Source: Methylobacter tundripaludum SV96 (GTDB lineage Bacteria > Pseudomonadota > Gammaproteobacteria > Methylococcales > Methylomonadaceae). Taken from it: 64,000 bases of DNA. Position numbers and translations under genes: made by a program. Shown here in pieces: positions 1-8,088 of the stretch. The DNA is taken from assembly GCF_000190755.2 (NCBI RefSeq), contig NZ_JH109152.1, forward strand, positions 1,781,774-1,845,773, in the 5' to 3' direction. Each line of letters starts with the position of its first letter. The stretch's first letter is position 1. A model generated the notes under the pieces. It made no database searches. It saw nothing but the letters and a program-made list of their open reading frames with translations, and was not told the origin of the DNA.

Positions 1-3000
1 ATGTTCGCGCGGCCAGACATCCAGGTCGGACTTGCCGACCAACTCGTCCACGTTATGGGAGCAAGCAGCTGCCAAGGCCTGATTGACGACCAGAAATCGG
101 CTGTCCGTATCTTTAAGCCAGGCAAACATCGGCAGCGTATCGATCATTGTCCTCAAATAGCGCGTCTGCTGGCGTAGCTCTTCGGTACGTTCCAACACCC
201 GCAGCTCAAGGCTGGCATTGAGGGCGCAAAGTTCCTGCTCGCGGTTGGCCAGCGCTTCCTCCATGCGTTTGCGTTCGGTAATATCCCTGAAGATCGCGAT
301 CAAGCGGACAGGATCGGTATCCGGCACAACAGCGACGGAAGTCTCGTATTCGCGCCGTTCGCCGTTACCGGCAACCAAGCCCAGCTCATAATTGTTGGGC
401 GCCGCTTCACCCTTCATCCGGCTGACATGGTAGCCTATCACCCGCGCCCGGTCGTCAGGATGAACGAAATCGATGAACGAGGGATACCCATCAATGTCTT
501 CGTCGGTAAAACCGAACTTCCGTGCCAATAGCTGATTGCCGAAATGGATCATGCGGCCATTCTCGATCACTATCAGTTGCATGCCGACATCGCATACAGC
601 ATTTATTATTGTTTTCTGGAAATCGGCCTGGCTAAGCAGTTCGGTCTCCATGCGCTTGCGCTCGCTGATGTCTTTGCCGACAGTGATTACTCGGACAGGA
701 TCGGTGCCCGGTACGATAGCAACGGAAGTTTCGTATTCGCGCCGCTCGCCGTTGCGTGTGACCAAGCCCAGTTCATAGCTGGCGGAAACCGCTTCGCCAG
801 CCATCCTGCGAACGTGGTAATCAATTATCCGATCCCGGTCGTCGGGATGGATAATGTCGGCGAGTGCAGGGTGAGTGTCGATGTCTTCATCGGTAAACCC
901 AAACTCGTAGGCCAGCTTGCGATTGCCGACATGGATAATGCGGCCCTCTTCGATCATCATCACCTGCATACCGGCATCGGCTACGGCGTTCAGAATGGTT
1001 TGCTGGAAATCCGTCTGGCTAATCAGTTCGGCCTCCATGCGCTTGCGCTCGGTGATGTCCTGCACGGTGCCCAGCGAGTTCAGAGGCTTGCCGTCGTCGG
1101 CATAAGCGGTTTCGCAGCGTTCGAGGACATATTTGACCCGCCCGTCCGCCATCAGCAGACGGTGCTCGATTTCGTAAGGCTCCCGACTTTTCAGCGACTC
1201 GGTATAGGCGCGCTCTACCGCCGCACGGTCATAGGGATGAACGGCATTGAGAAAGGCCTCATAGGTTGCGCCGAACTGCTCCGGGTCAACCTCGAAGATG
1301 CGGAAAATCTCATCCGACCAACTGAGGACATTATCCACATGATCCATCTCCCAACTTCCGACATGAGCGATGCGCTGAGCCTCGGTCAGAATTTGCCGGT
1401 TTTTGCGCAAGGCGTCTTCCATTTGCTTGCGCTCGCTGATGTCGCGGGCCAAGGCCAAATTGTAGCCCTGCCCGTCGAATTCGAAGTAATTGGCGTTGAT
1501 CTCTACAGGAAAGATACGGCCGTCTTTTGTCCTGTGGCGGCTCTCAAAGGTCAGCGAACCGTTTGCCTTAAGGTCGCGCCAATGGTCGGGCCAATGGTCC
1601 TGCTGATAGACGGGATCGATATTAGGAACGCCTAAACCGAGCATTTCATCGTAACTGTATCCCAGAGTAGTGCAGGCTTCTTTATTGACATAATAAAAAT
1701 GCGCATCTTCGCCTGTCAGCAAGACCGTATCTTTGACATGGTCGAGAGCATAGTTCAACAGGGCGAGCTGCTTTTCGATGGCCTTACGCTCGGTAATATC
1801 CAGCGAGGTGCCGATGAAACGCACCGGTTTTCCCTGCGCGTCGTATTGCGGCTCGCCCCGCTCCAGAACATGTTTAACCCGTCCATCCGGGAACAGCAGG
1901 CGGTGCTCGACCTCGTAGAGCGAGCGGTTAATAACGGCTTCGTTGTAGGCCTGCGATACTCGATCCCTATCCTCCGGGTGCACCGTTTCGAGGAACGCCA
2001 CGAAGTCCGCTTTGAATTTCGTCTTGTCGATTTCCCAGATACGGAAGATCTCATCCGACCAGACCAGCTTATCGTTCACCATATCCACATCCCAACTGCC
2101 GACATGGGCGATACGCTGGGCTTCTTGCAGCATTTGCTCGCTGTCTTGAAGCGCGTTTTCTATGGCCTTGCGCTCGGTGACGTCATGATAAAAACCCATC
2201 CAGCGCGTACCGCCATCCGGCAGGCGTTGCGGCATGGAATTACACTCGATCCAGCGCAGCCCATTGCTCGGATGAATAATACGGTATTCGACATGGAAGG
2301 GCGTCAGATCTCGTTCCGATTCCTCGGTCTTGCGGAAAGTCATCTCTATATCGTCTGGGTGTGCCCGCGCCACTAGCGTCCCAATGTCCCGCATCACCTC
2401 CTCCGGCTCAAGGCCGAACAGCTCGCGGACACCGTCGCTGACGAAAGGCATGGCGTAGCAGCCATCCGCCCGATGTTCTATCGTCGAAAACAAACCGGGA
2501 GCCATCGCAAAATATTGCGTCTGCCGCTGTTGCAACGCGCGCGTTTCCGTGATGTCCCGCCCCAAGGCAAGCACCCCGATCACCTCGCCAAACGGCTCCC
2601 GCTCGGCGACCATCCGCACCCAGTGATAGCGGATGCCGTCGCCGGTATCCGGCAACACCACTTCAAGTTCGCTCACCTGCCCGCTTTCGATCACGCTCTT
2701 AATGGTTTGTTCATAGGCATCGAAGTCGCCGTCGGGATACAGCTCAGTTGATTTCTTGCCGATAGCCGCCCTGGCGGTCGCCTCGTCGAGGCCCAGCGCG
2801 GCATGCAATTGCGAATTCATATATTTTATCCGGCCGTCCCGATCATAACGGGCGATATTGTCCGGCGAGTTTTCCGCTAGGCTGCGAAACTCCTGTTCCC
2901 GCAGGCGCAGCAAATCTTCTATTAATTTGCGCTCGCCGATTTCTTCCAGCAACGAGCTATTGCTGGCACCCAGCTCAAAACTCTGTTCCTCCAGTTGCAG

Positions 3001-4437
3001 GTTTTGCTCTTCCAGCACTTGGTGCAAGGCGCGCAATTCCGCAGTACGCTCTTCTACGCGCTGTTCCAATGAATCGAACGAATGGTGCAGCTCGCCGATC
3101 ATGACATCGAACGCCCAGGCCAAATCGCCGATTTCGCCGGGCGCCTGGATAGCCAGCGGGCGCAAATTTTCAGCCGTCAACCGGTAATCGGACTGCCTGT
3201 CTCGCTCCAATCGGCTCACCAGTCCGATCGCCTTCACCGCATTCGTCAGTGCGATAATCGGATCGATAAAACGTCCGACCCAAAATATGCCGATACCGAT
3301 GCTAAGCGCCAATATCAGACTGGTAACCGTCAAAATAGCAGCCACCGTTTGCCGGATGTTTTGCAAGGTGCTGTCCTGCGAAGCCACCAAAGCCAGTACA
3401 AAACCCGGCTGCTGCTCGAATTGCCAAGGCAATGCCGCAGCATAAAACGAACCTTGTCCGGTGGATACGGTCTTCGCTTTAATCCCGGCTGAAGCCTTTG
3501 CAAGGTCCGGCAACAATTCCTGCAAGCTTAAATTTAACGGCCCCATCTGCCGGCTGTGTTGGCCGTCCGGCGAGAACAGCAGCGGCCACATGCCGGTTTT
3601 CCGTTCAACTGCCTGCAAAAAGTCCTGATCGACCCGTTTTTGGAAAACCACCACCGCGAACGGCGAGGGCGGCCGGTTTGTGGCGAATAGGGAAGGATCG
3701 CTTGCCGAACCGGCAATACCGGGATCGATCACCGAGAGCTCCGGCGGCTGCCCTTCACCTTGCTGCAGCGACTGTTCGATAACGCCTTCAACCGGCACCG
3801 CCACTTCGATTAACATGCTGTCCGCCGAAGGGTAAGTAAAGGCGACCTGCGGCCTATCGACCGACGCTAACGAGTCGACAACAGCGGGCGGCACCCCTTC
3901 TTCCCAAGCCGGCCAACTGCGGAGCGGCAGATTACCGTTGCCGTCTGCGGCCGCCTTAACCCACACCCGCGCGCCATTGCTCCGCTGCACGAACATCCCC
4001 ACTTCGGATACCGAAACCTGGTGGCTCAGCTTACCGTCGATATAAACCGCAATCGCCGAAAAACCGCCGGTACGCAACACCAGATGCAACCGATTCAGCG
4101 AAACCGACTTGCTGAAAGCCAGGGTTCTTGCCGCTTCTTTAACCTCCTTGTTCTTGTCCAAGGCATCGGCCAGTTTATATTCCAGTGCCGTGAGTACGGA
4201 TAACTGATTCAAGGCCACCGTTTCGCCGATCGCAGATAGCGCCACCGTGCGCATATGCACCGTTGTATCCTGCAATTCATCCTGCCAAGTCAGAAGATCG
4301 CGCTTGAGCGTGGCAAAAGCGGCATCCTGATTTTGCCGGTTGGTGAAATAAGAGGCCAGCAATGCATCCAGCACGGTCACCGCGACCAGTACGCCGATGA
4401 AGACTAATACTATTTTGCGCTTTAAACCCAGCTTCAT
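1..4437 (-). CDS. Giant membrane sensor kinase, dCache-like/HAMP/multi-PAS (partial, 3' end beyond window)
   Basis: The reading frame is open from an ATG at 4437 to base 1, 1479 codons with no stop, so the C-terminus lies outside the window. A first membrane helix (about residues 7-29) is followed by a periplasmic stretch of about 330 residues (probably a Cache-type sensor), a second helix near 363-389, HAMP and coiled coil. At least eight PAS/PAC units follow: about 516-640, 641-760, 765-885, 886-1000, 1010-1130, two nearly identical units from about 1140 to 1380, and the start of an eighth (WLKDTDSRFLVVNQ). Paired units repeat the phrase EAQRIAHVGSW, showing internal duplication. The end visible here closely matches the sixth PAS of the hybrid kinase at 32670-37949, where HisKA and HATPase follow, so I infer the same ending. 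It lies downstream, in transcription order, of two solute-binding proteins and a TonB receptor. The kinase output itself is not visible. Confidence 0.85.
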   Translation of the reverse strand, partial: MKLGLKRKIVLVFIGVLVAVTVLDALLASYFTNRQNQDAAFATLKRDLLTWQDELQDTTVHMRTVALSAIGETVALNQLSVLTALEYKLADALDKNKEVKEAARTLAFSKSVSLNRLHLVLRTGGFSAIAVYIDGKLSHQVSVSEVGMFVQRSNGARVWVKAAADGNGNLPLRSWPAWEEGVPPAVVDSLASVDRPQVAFTYPSADSMLIEVAVPVEGVIEQSLQQGEGQPPELSVIDPGIAGSASDPSLFATNRPPSPFAVVVFQKRVDQDFLQAVERKTGMWPLLFSPDGQHSRQMGPLNLSLQELLPDLAKASAGIKAKTVSTGQGSFYAAALPWQFEQQPGFVLALVASQDSTLQNIRQTVAAILTVTSLILALSIGIGIFWVGRFIDPIIALTNAVKAIGLVSRLERDRQSDYRLTAENLRPLAIQAPGEIGDLAWAFDVMIGELHHSFDSLEQRVEERTAELRALHQVLEEQNLQLEEQSFELGASNSSLLEEIGERKLIEDLLRLREQEFRSLAENSPDNIARYDRDGRIKYMNSQLHAALGLDEATARAAIGKKSTELYPDGDFDAYEQTIKSVIESGQVSELEVVLPDTGDGIRYHWVRMVAEREPFGEVIGVLALGRDITETRALQQRQTQYFAMAPGLFSTIEHRADGCYAMPFVSDGVRELFGLEPEEVMRDIGTLVARAHPDDIEMTFRKTEESERDLTPFHVEYRIIHPSNGLRWIECNSMPQRLPDGGTRWMGFYHDVTERKAIENALQDSEQMLQEAQRIAHVGSWDVDMVNDKLVWSDEIFRIWEIDKTKFKADFVAFLETVHPEDRDRVSQAYNEAVINRSLYEVEHRLLFPDGRVKHVLERGEPQYDAQGKPVRFIGTSLDITERKAIEKQLALLNYALDHVKDTVLLTGEDAHFYYVNKEACTTLGYSYDEMLGLGVPNIDPVYQQDHWPDHWRDLKANGSLTFESRHRTKDGRIFPVEINANYFEFDGQGYNLALARDISERKQMEDALRKNRQILTEAQRIAHVGSWEMDHVDNVLSWSDEIFRIFEVDPEQFGATYEAFLNAVHPYDRAAVERAYTESLKSREPYEIEHRLLMADGRVKYVLERCETAYADDGKPLNSLGTVQDITERKRMEAELISQTDFQQTILNAVADAGMQVMMIEEGRIIHVGNRKLAYEFGFTDEDIDTHPALADIIHPDDRDRIIDYHVRRMAGEAVSASYELGLVTRNGERREYETSVAIVPGTDPVRVITVGKDISERKRMETELLSQADFQKTIINAVCDVGMQLIVIENGRMIHFGNQLLARKFGFTDEDIDGYPSFIDFVHPDDRARVIGYHVSRMKGEAAPNNYELGLVAGNGERREYETSVAVVPDTDPVRLIAIFRDITERKRMEEALANREQELCALNASLELRVLERTEELRQQTRYLRTMIDTLPMFAWLKDTDSRFLVVNQALAAACSHNVDELVGKSDLDVWPREH

Positions 4438-4439
4438 GA

Positions 4440-4805
4440 TTTTGCCTTGCCGGGAAGATTAAAATGAGGAGTGCAAGCTTTGCTTGCGCCGGCAGGCAAA
4501 GCCTGCACTCCAGCAATTAGTCTCGTACTAGGGAGCGGCGGTAGAAAATGGTACGCACCGCGTACTCCACATGCCGGACGGGGTTTGCAACCCCGTCCGA
4601 AACGTTTAACGGACGAAGCAGTTGCAATAGTTACTGAAACGTTAGGAACGGGGTTGCAAACCCCGTCCCGCTCAGGAACCGCATTCCCACGCAGCGCGTG
4701 GGAACGAGAACAATGTCGCGGGCGCGGCCCGCTCCTACGGTCTCTTGTGCTGCTTAACTTACCCCTCGTTCCCACGCGCTGCGTGGGAACGATAACGAAC
4801 TGAAA
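4440..4805. repeat. Intergenic palindromic repeat cluster
   Basis: No gene is seen in this gap. It contains an inverted pair built on GGCAGGCAAAGCCTGCACTCC (4490-4512), half of a GTACGC-type palindrome (4541-4571), two facing copies of GACGGGGTTTGCAACCCCGTCC (about 4573-4598 and 4650-4672), and two copies of TTCCCACGC..GCGTGGGAACGA (4683-4710 and 4768-4792). The same families recur across the window. Small ORFs read here are translations of these repeats. Confidence 0.85.
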
Positions 4806-4816
4806 TACCATCTTTT

Positions 4817-6262
4817 CTAATACTCCGGATAACCGAGGTTTTTGGCAATATCTTGATCGATTAACACCGCCGCCCGGCTCAATTCGGTTTGCACATCGGC
4901 ACCGGCAATGATTGCCACGGCGGCGTTGGAGAACGCTTTACTGATCGTGCTGTAAGCCGGGGTTTGGGGACGCGGCACCGCCAAACCGGCATTGAGCTGT
5001 TGCGTATACAGCCTTAACGGCCCGCGCTCACCGTACAACGGCGACTTCGCCAAAACCGAACGCCGCCCCGGAACGGCTCCGTTGACATCGGTCATACGCC
5101 TTATCTCCTGCTCCGACATCAAAAAACTCAAAAAATCCGCAGCCGCCGCAGGATCGCTACAGGTGCTGGAAACAACAAAGCTCCACGAGCCCATGCCGGT
5201 TTTAATGCCGTGCCCGAAATCCGGCATCGGCAGTAGTATCAAATCCTTGCCCAGCTCCAGGCTATATCCGCGATACCGCCAATGCCCCATCCAGGACAAG
5301 GCTGTCTTGCCGTTGGCGAAATAGTCGGTAGCCAGCTGATCGAATCGACTCAAAACGACTTTGCGTTGGCCGTTAACCTCTGTTAATACGATATCCTGCT
5401 TGGCCCAGCCGTTCTTGAACCATTGCTGGAAATGCGTCAATGCCTGCACCGACTGCGGGCTGTCAAGCATGCCTTTTGCCGAACGATAGTGACTGCGCTC
5501 GATCAGGTCGCCGCCGAAACCTTGCAGAATCGGCGAAAAAGCGTAAGCATAAAACTCGCTGGAACTGGAGTACGTGCCCATTTCAATCGACGCGACGAGG
5601 CCCGGCAGTTTGCTGAGCTTGTCGAGAACCTGCTCGAATTCGGCCAACTTCCACGGCGCTTGCAATGTAGGGATACGTACACCGGCATTATTCAGCAAGC
5701 GACGATTACCCCACAGCGCCAGACCCGAATCGAACTGCCCAAGGCTATAAAGACGGCCTTCGTAATGTCCCTGAGCCAGGATCGACGGCAGCACATCGTC
5801 CAATAACGATTTCGGCAGCCATTGTTCGATAGGTTGCAAATAACCGCGCCATGCCAGCGTATACAGGTACGGCCCGTCGGCTTCCAGCAAACAAGGCAAC
5901 GAACCGTTCGCCGCCGCTTTGTTGACCTGGCCGTCATAATCAGTTTTATCGAATGCCTGAATCTCGATGCGATAACCGTGTCGATCTGCGTTGTATCGGG
6001 CCGCCGAGGCCTCAAGGACGGTATGTTCGCCGATAGTGGTGTCGGAATGCGTCCAGAGGGTGATGGTTTTTACGGCAGCTTTCGCCGGACGTTTTTCATT
6101 AGCGCTGTAGGCAGCGTCAACGTTCAAAACAAGCACAGCCAACATTAGGCTGAAAATACCGCGAATATGGATAAGCCGCGTAGAGTACACCGTGCGTACC
6201 TTTTGTCTAAGAAGTGACGATAAAAAAGGGTACGCACAGCGTACCCTACATGACTCAATCAT
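4817..6262 (-). CDS. Extracellular solute-binding protein, ABC sugar-type (copy 1)
   Basis: Periplasmic binding protein of the SBP_bac_1 (carbohydrate) type. After a signal peptide ending near DAAYSA, the mature protein begins with a beta strand VKTITLWTHSDTT. It has the family pattern of a central ALSWMGHW strand, the loop GIKTGMGSW and a C-terminal NGAVPGRRSVL segment. It is about 60-70 percent identical by eye to the next gene upstream, so the two are a tandem duplication. The ATG at 6262 overlaps the stop of copy 2 by eight bases, suggesting translational coupling. However, the first codons run through a 70-nt palindrome (6180-6249) before the hydrophobic core, so a later alternative start is possible. 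No permease or ATPase lies nearby. The neighbours are a multi-PAS kinase and a TonB receptor, so a role in sensing or in feeding a distant transporter is possible (inference). Confidence 0.8.
   Translation of the reverse strand: MIESCRVRCAYPFLSSLLRQKVRTVYSTRLIHIRGIFSLMLAVLVLNVDAAYSANEKRPAKAAVKTITLWTHSDTTIGEHTVLEASAARYNADRHGYRIEIQAFDKTDYDGQVNKAAANGSLPCLLEADGPYLYTLAWRGYLQPIEQWLPKSLLDDVLPSILAQGHYEGRLYSLGQFDSGLALWGNRRLLNNAGVRIPTLQAPWKLAEFEQVLDKLSKLPGLVASIEMGTYSSSSEFYAYAFSPILQGFGGDLIERSHYRSAKGMLDSPQSVQALTHFQQWFKNGWAKQDIVLTEVNGQRKVVLSRFDQLATDYFANGKTALSWMGHWRYRGYSLELGKDLILLPMPDFGHGIKTGMGSWSFVVSSTCSDPAAAADFLSFLMSEQEIRRMTDVNGAVPGRRSVLAKSPLYGERGPLRLYTQQLNAGLAVPRPQTPAYSTISKAFSNAAVAIIAGADVQTELSRAAVLIDQDIAKNLGYPEY
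6180..6249. repeat. 70-nt inverted repeat inside the signal-peptide region
   Basis: The arms GTAGAGTACACCGTGCGTACC and GGTACGCACAGCGTACCCTAC are inverted copies with three mismatches over 21 bases, separated by about 28 bases. The element sits between the possible ATG of solute-binding protein copy 1 (6262) and its signal-peptide core. A related half-copy lies at 4541-4571. Confidence 0.75.
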
Positions 6263-7661
6263 TCGAATAACCCCTATTTTCGATAATATCCTGGTCGATC
6301 AGCGCCGCCGCCCGGCTCAATTCGGTTTGCACATCGGCCCCGGCGATAATCGCTATGGCAGCGATGGAAAACACCTTACTGATCATTCTGTAAGCCGGGG
6401 TTTGGGGGCGAGGTATCGCCAGACCGGCATTCAGTTGCTGCGCATACAATCTTAACGGCCCGCGCTCGCCGTACAGCGGCGATTTCGCCAAAACCGAACG
6501 CCGCCCCGGAACGGCTCCGTTGGCAGCGGTCATACGCAGAATTTCCCGTTCCGACATTAAATAGCCCAAAAAATCCGCTGCGCCCTCAGGTTCTTTACAA
6601 GTGCTGGAAATAGCCCAACTCCACGAGCCCATGCCGGTCTTGATGCCGTGGCCGAAATCCGGCATCGGCAGCAGTACCAGATCCTTGCCCAGTTCCGCAC
6701 TGTACCAGGGATATTGCCAATGCCCAAACCAGGCCAAAGCCACCTTGCCGTTGACGAAATCGTCGGCTACCACCTCGCTCCTAAACCAACCTTTTTTCAG
6801 CCACTGCTGAAAATGGGTCATAGCCGCCACCGATTGCGGGCCGTCAAGCACGCCTTTTGCCGAACGGTAACTGTTACGCTCGATCAAATCGCCGCCGAAA
6901 CCTTGCAGGATCGGCGAATAGGCATAAGAGTAAAACTCGCCGCTACCCGAAAAAGCCCCCATATCAATCGCCGCGACCGCGCCCGGCAGCTTGCTGAGCT
7001 TGTCGAGAACCTGCTCGAATTCCGCCAGCGTCCACGGCGCTTGCAAAGTCGGGATACGAACCCCGGCTTTAACCAACAAGCGGCGATTGCCCCACAGCGC
7101 CAGACCGGAGTCGAACTGGCCAAGACTATACAGTCGGCCGTCGTAACGGCCCTGAGCCAGAATCGACGGCAGCACATCGTCCAGCAGCGGCTTCGGCATC
7201 AATTGCTCGATAGGCTGCAAATAGCCGCTCCAGGCCATGGCATACAAAAGCGACGCGTCGGCTTGCAGCAGACAAGGCAGCGCCCCGGTCTCCGCCGCGT
7301 CGTCAATATGCTCGTCGTAGCGTTTGAAGGTGGTAGGTAGCGCTTCGATGCGATAGCCGTGCCGACCGGCGTTGTAACGGTCTACCGATGCTTTGAGGGC
7401 CAAGTATTCGGCGGTATTGCTTCCTGAATACGACCATAGGCTGACGGTTTTTACGCCGCTATCCGCTACGGAGCGTTTTTCATTAGCGCTATACGCATCG
7501 TCAATACCCAAGGCGAACACAATCAAGATCAGACTGAAAATAAGGATGGAGTGCAGGCTTTGCCTGCTTGTTATGCGCCCCCCTCGTTCCCACGCGCTGC
7601 GTGGGAATGCAGTGCTGGACGCGCTGCGTCCTGTATACGCAAAACATTGTTCATGACTCAT
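6255..7661 (-). CDS. Extracellular solute-binding protein, ABC sugar-type (copy 2)
   Basis: Tandem paralogue of the gene at 4817-6262, with the same SBP_bac_1 features: VKTVSLWSYSGSNTAEY strand after a signal peptide ending DDAYSA, ALWGNRRLL, GIKTGMGSWSW, NGAVPGRRSVL. The frame is open up to 7760, but everything upstream of about 7560 is intergenic repeat sequence. The signal-peptide core (LIFSLILIVFALG) begins directly after a repeat, and no ATG with a ribosome site lies just before it. I give the ATG at 7661 as a working start. The start is the weakest part of the call. Function as a periplasmic sugar-type binding protein is inferred from the fold pattern; the ligand is unknown. Confidence 0.78.
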   Translation of the reverse strand: MSHEQCFAYTGRSASSTAFPRSAWERGGRITSRQSLHSILIFSLILIVFALGIDDAYSANEKRSVADSGVKTVSLWSYSGSNTAEYLALKASVDRYNAGRHGYRIEALPTTFKRYDEHIDDAAETGALPCLLQADASLLYAMAWSGYLQPIEQLMPKPLLDDVLPSILAQGRYDGRLYSLGQFDSGLALWGNRRLLVKAGVRIPTLQAPWTLAEFEQVLDKLSKLPGAVAAIDMGAFSGSGEFYSYAYSPILQGFGGDLIERNSYRSAKGVLDGPQSVAAMTHFQQWLKKGWFRSEVVADDFVNGKVALAWFGHWQYPWYSAELGKDLVLLPMPDFGHGIKTGMGSWSWAISSTCKEPEGAADFLGYLMSEREILRMTAANGAVPGRRSVLAKSPLYGERGPLRLYAQQLNAGLAIPRPQTPAYRMISKVFSIAAIAIIAGADVQTELSRAAALIDQDIIENRGYSND

Positions 7662-8070
7662 GCCGTAGCGCGCCCTTCGGCACAGCTCAGGACAGGCCTT
7701 GACCTCATTCCCACGCGGCGCGCTCATCGTTATACACAAGTGTCTACTGGCTGTCGTCATTCCGACAGTCCCTTACCTAGCGTTACGCTGGTTCCCAAGC
7801 TCCAGCTTGGGAACCCACTTAACGAAGCTCTAGCTTTGCGAGACGGGAAGCTAGAGCTTCCCTCACTGAATTCCCAAGCCGGAGCTTGGGAACTAGCGCA
7901 CAGGCGAGACGTTACCCCTCGTTCCCACGCGTTGCGTGGGAATGTAGTGCTGGACGCGCCGCGTCCTGTATACACAAGACGTTGAGTGTGACTCGCGGCG
8001 CAGCGCGCCTTGACTGCATTCCCACGCAGCGCGTGGGAACAAGGTAAAAGTGATTTCGGTTTATCAGTGC
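7545..8070. repeat. Palindromic repeat cluster between TonB receptor and binding proteins
   Basis: No independent gene is supported here. The stretch carries a GCAGGCTTTGCCTGC palindrome (7550-7570), several TTCCCACGCGCTGCGTGGGAA elements (7586-7612, 7918-7945, 8013-8040), and a composite of GTTCCCAAGCTCCAGCTTGGGAAC plus a TAGAGCTTCCC arm (7790-7900). It overlaps the 5' end of the binding-protein gene. Confidence 0.8.
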
Positions 8071-8088
8071 GCATCTGTATCTGAATAG

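Noticed and set aside
544-1635. Long plus-strand open frame opposite the PAS kinase
   Set aside because: Antisense shadow of repeated PAS domains; the minus strand is open for 1479 codons with clear PAS motifs, and the plus frame has no recognisable domain.
4434-4811. Small ORFs containing FPRSAWER or SHALRGN here and at 7551-8074
   Set aside because: They are translations of the TTCCCACGC palindromes and overlap both strands; not independent genes.
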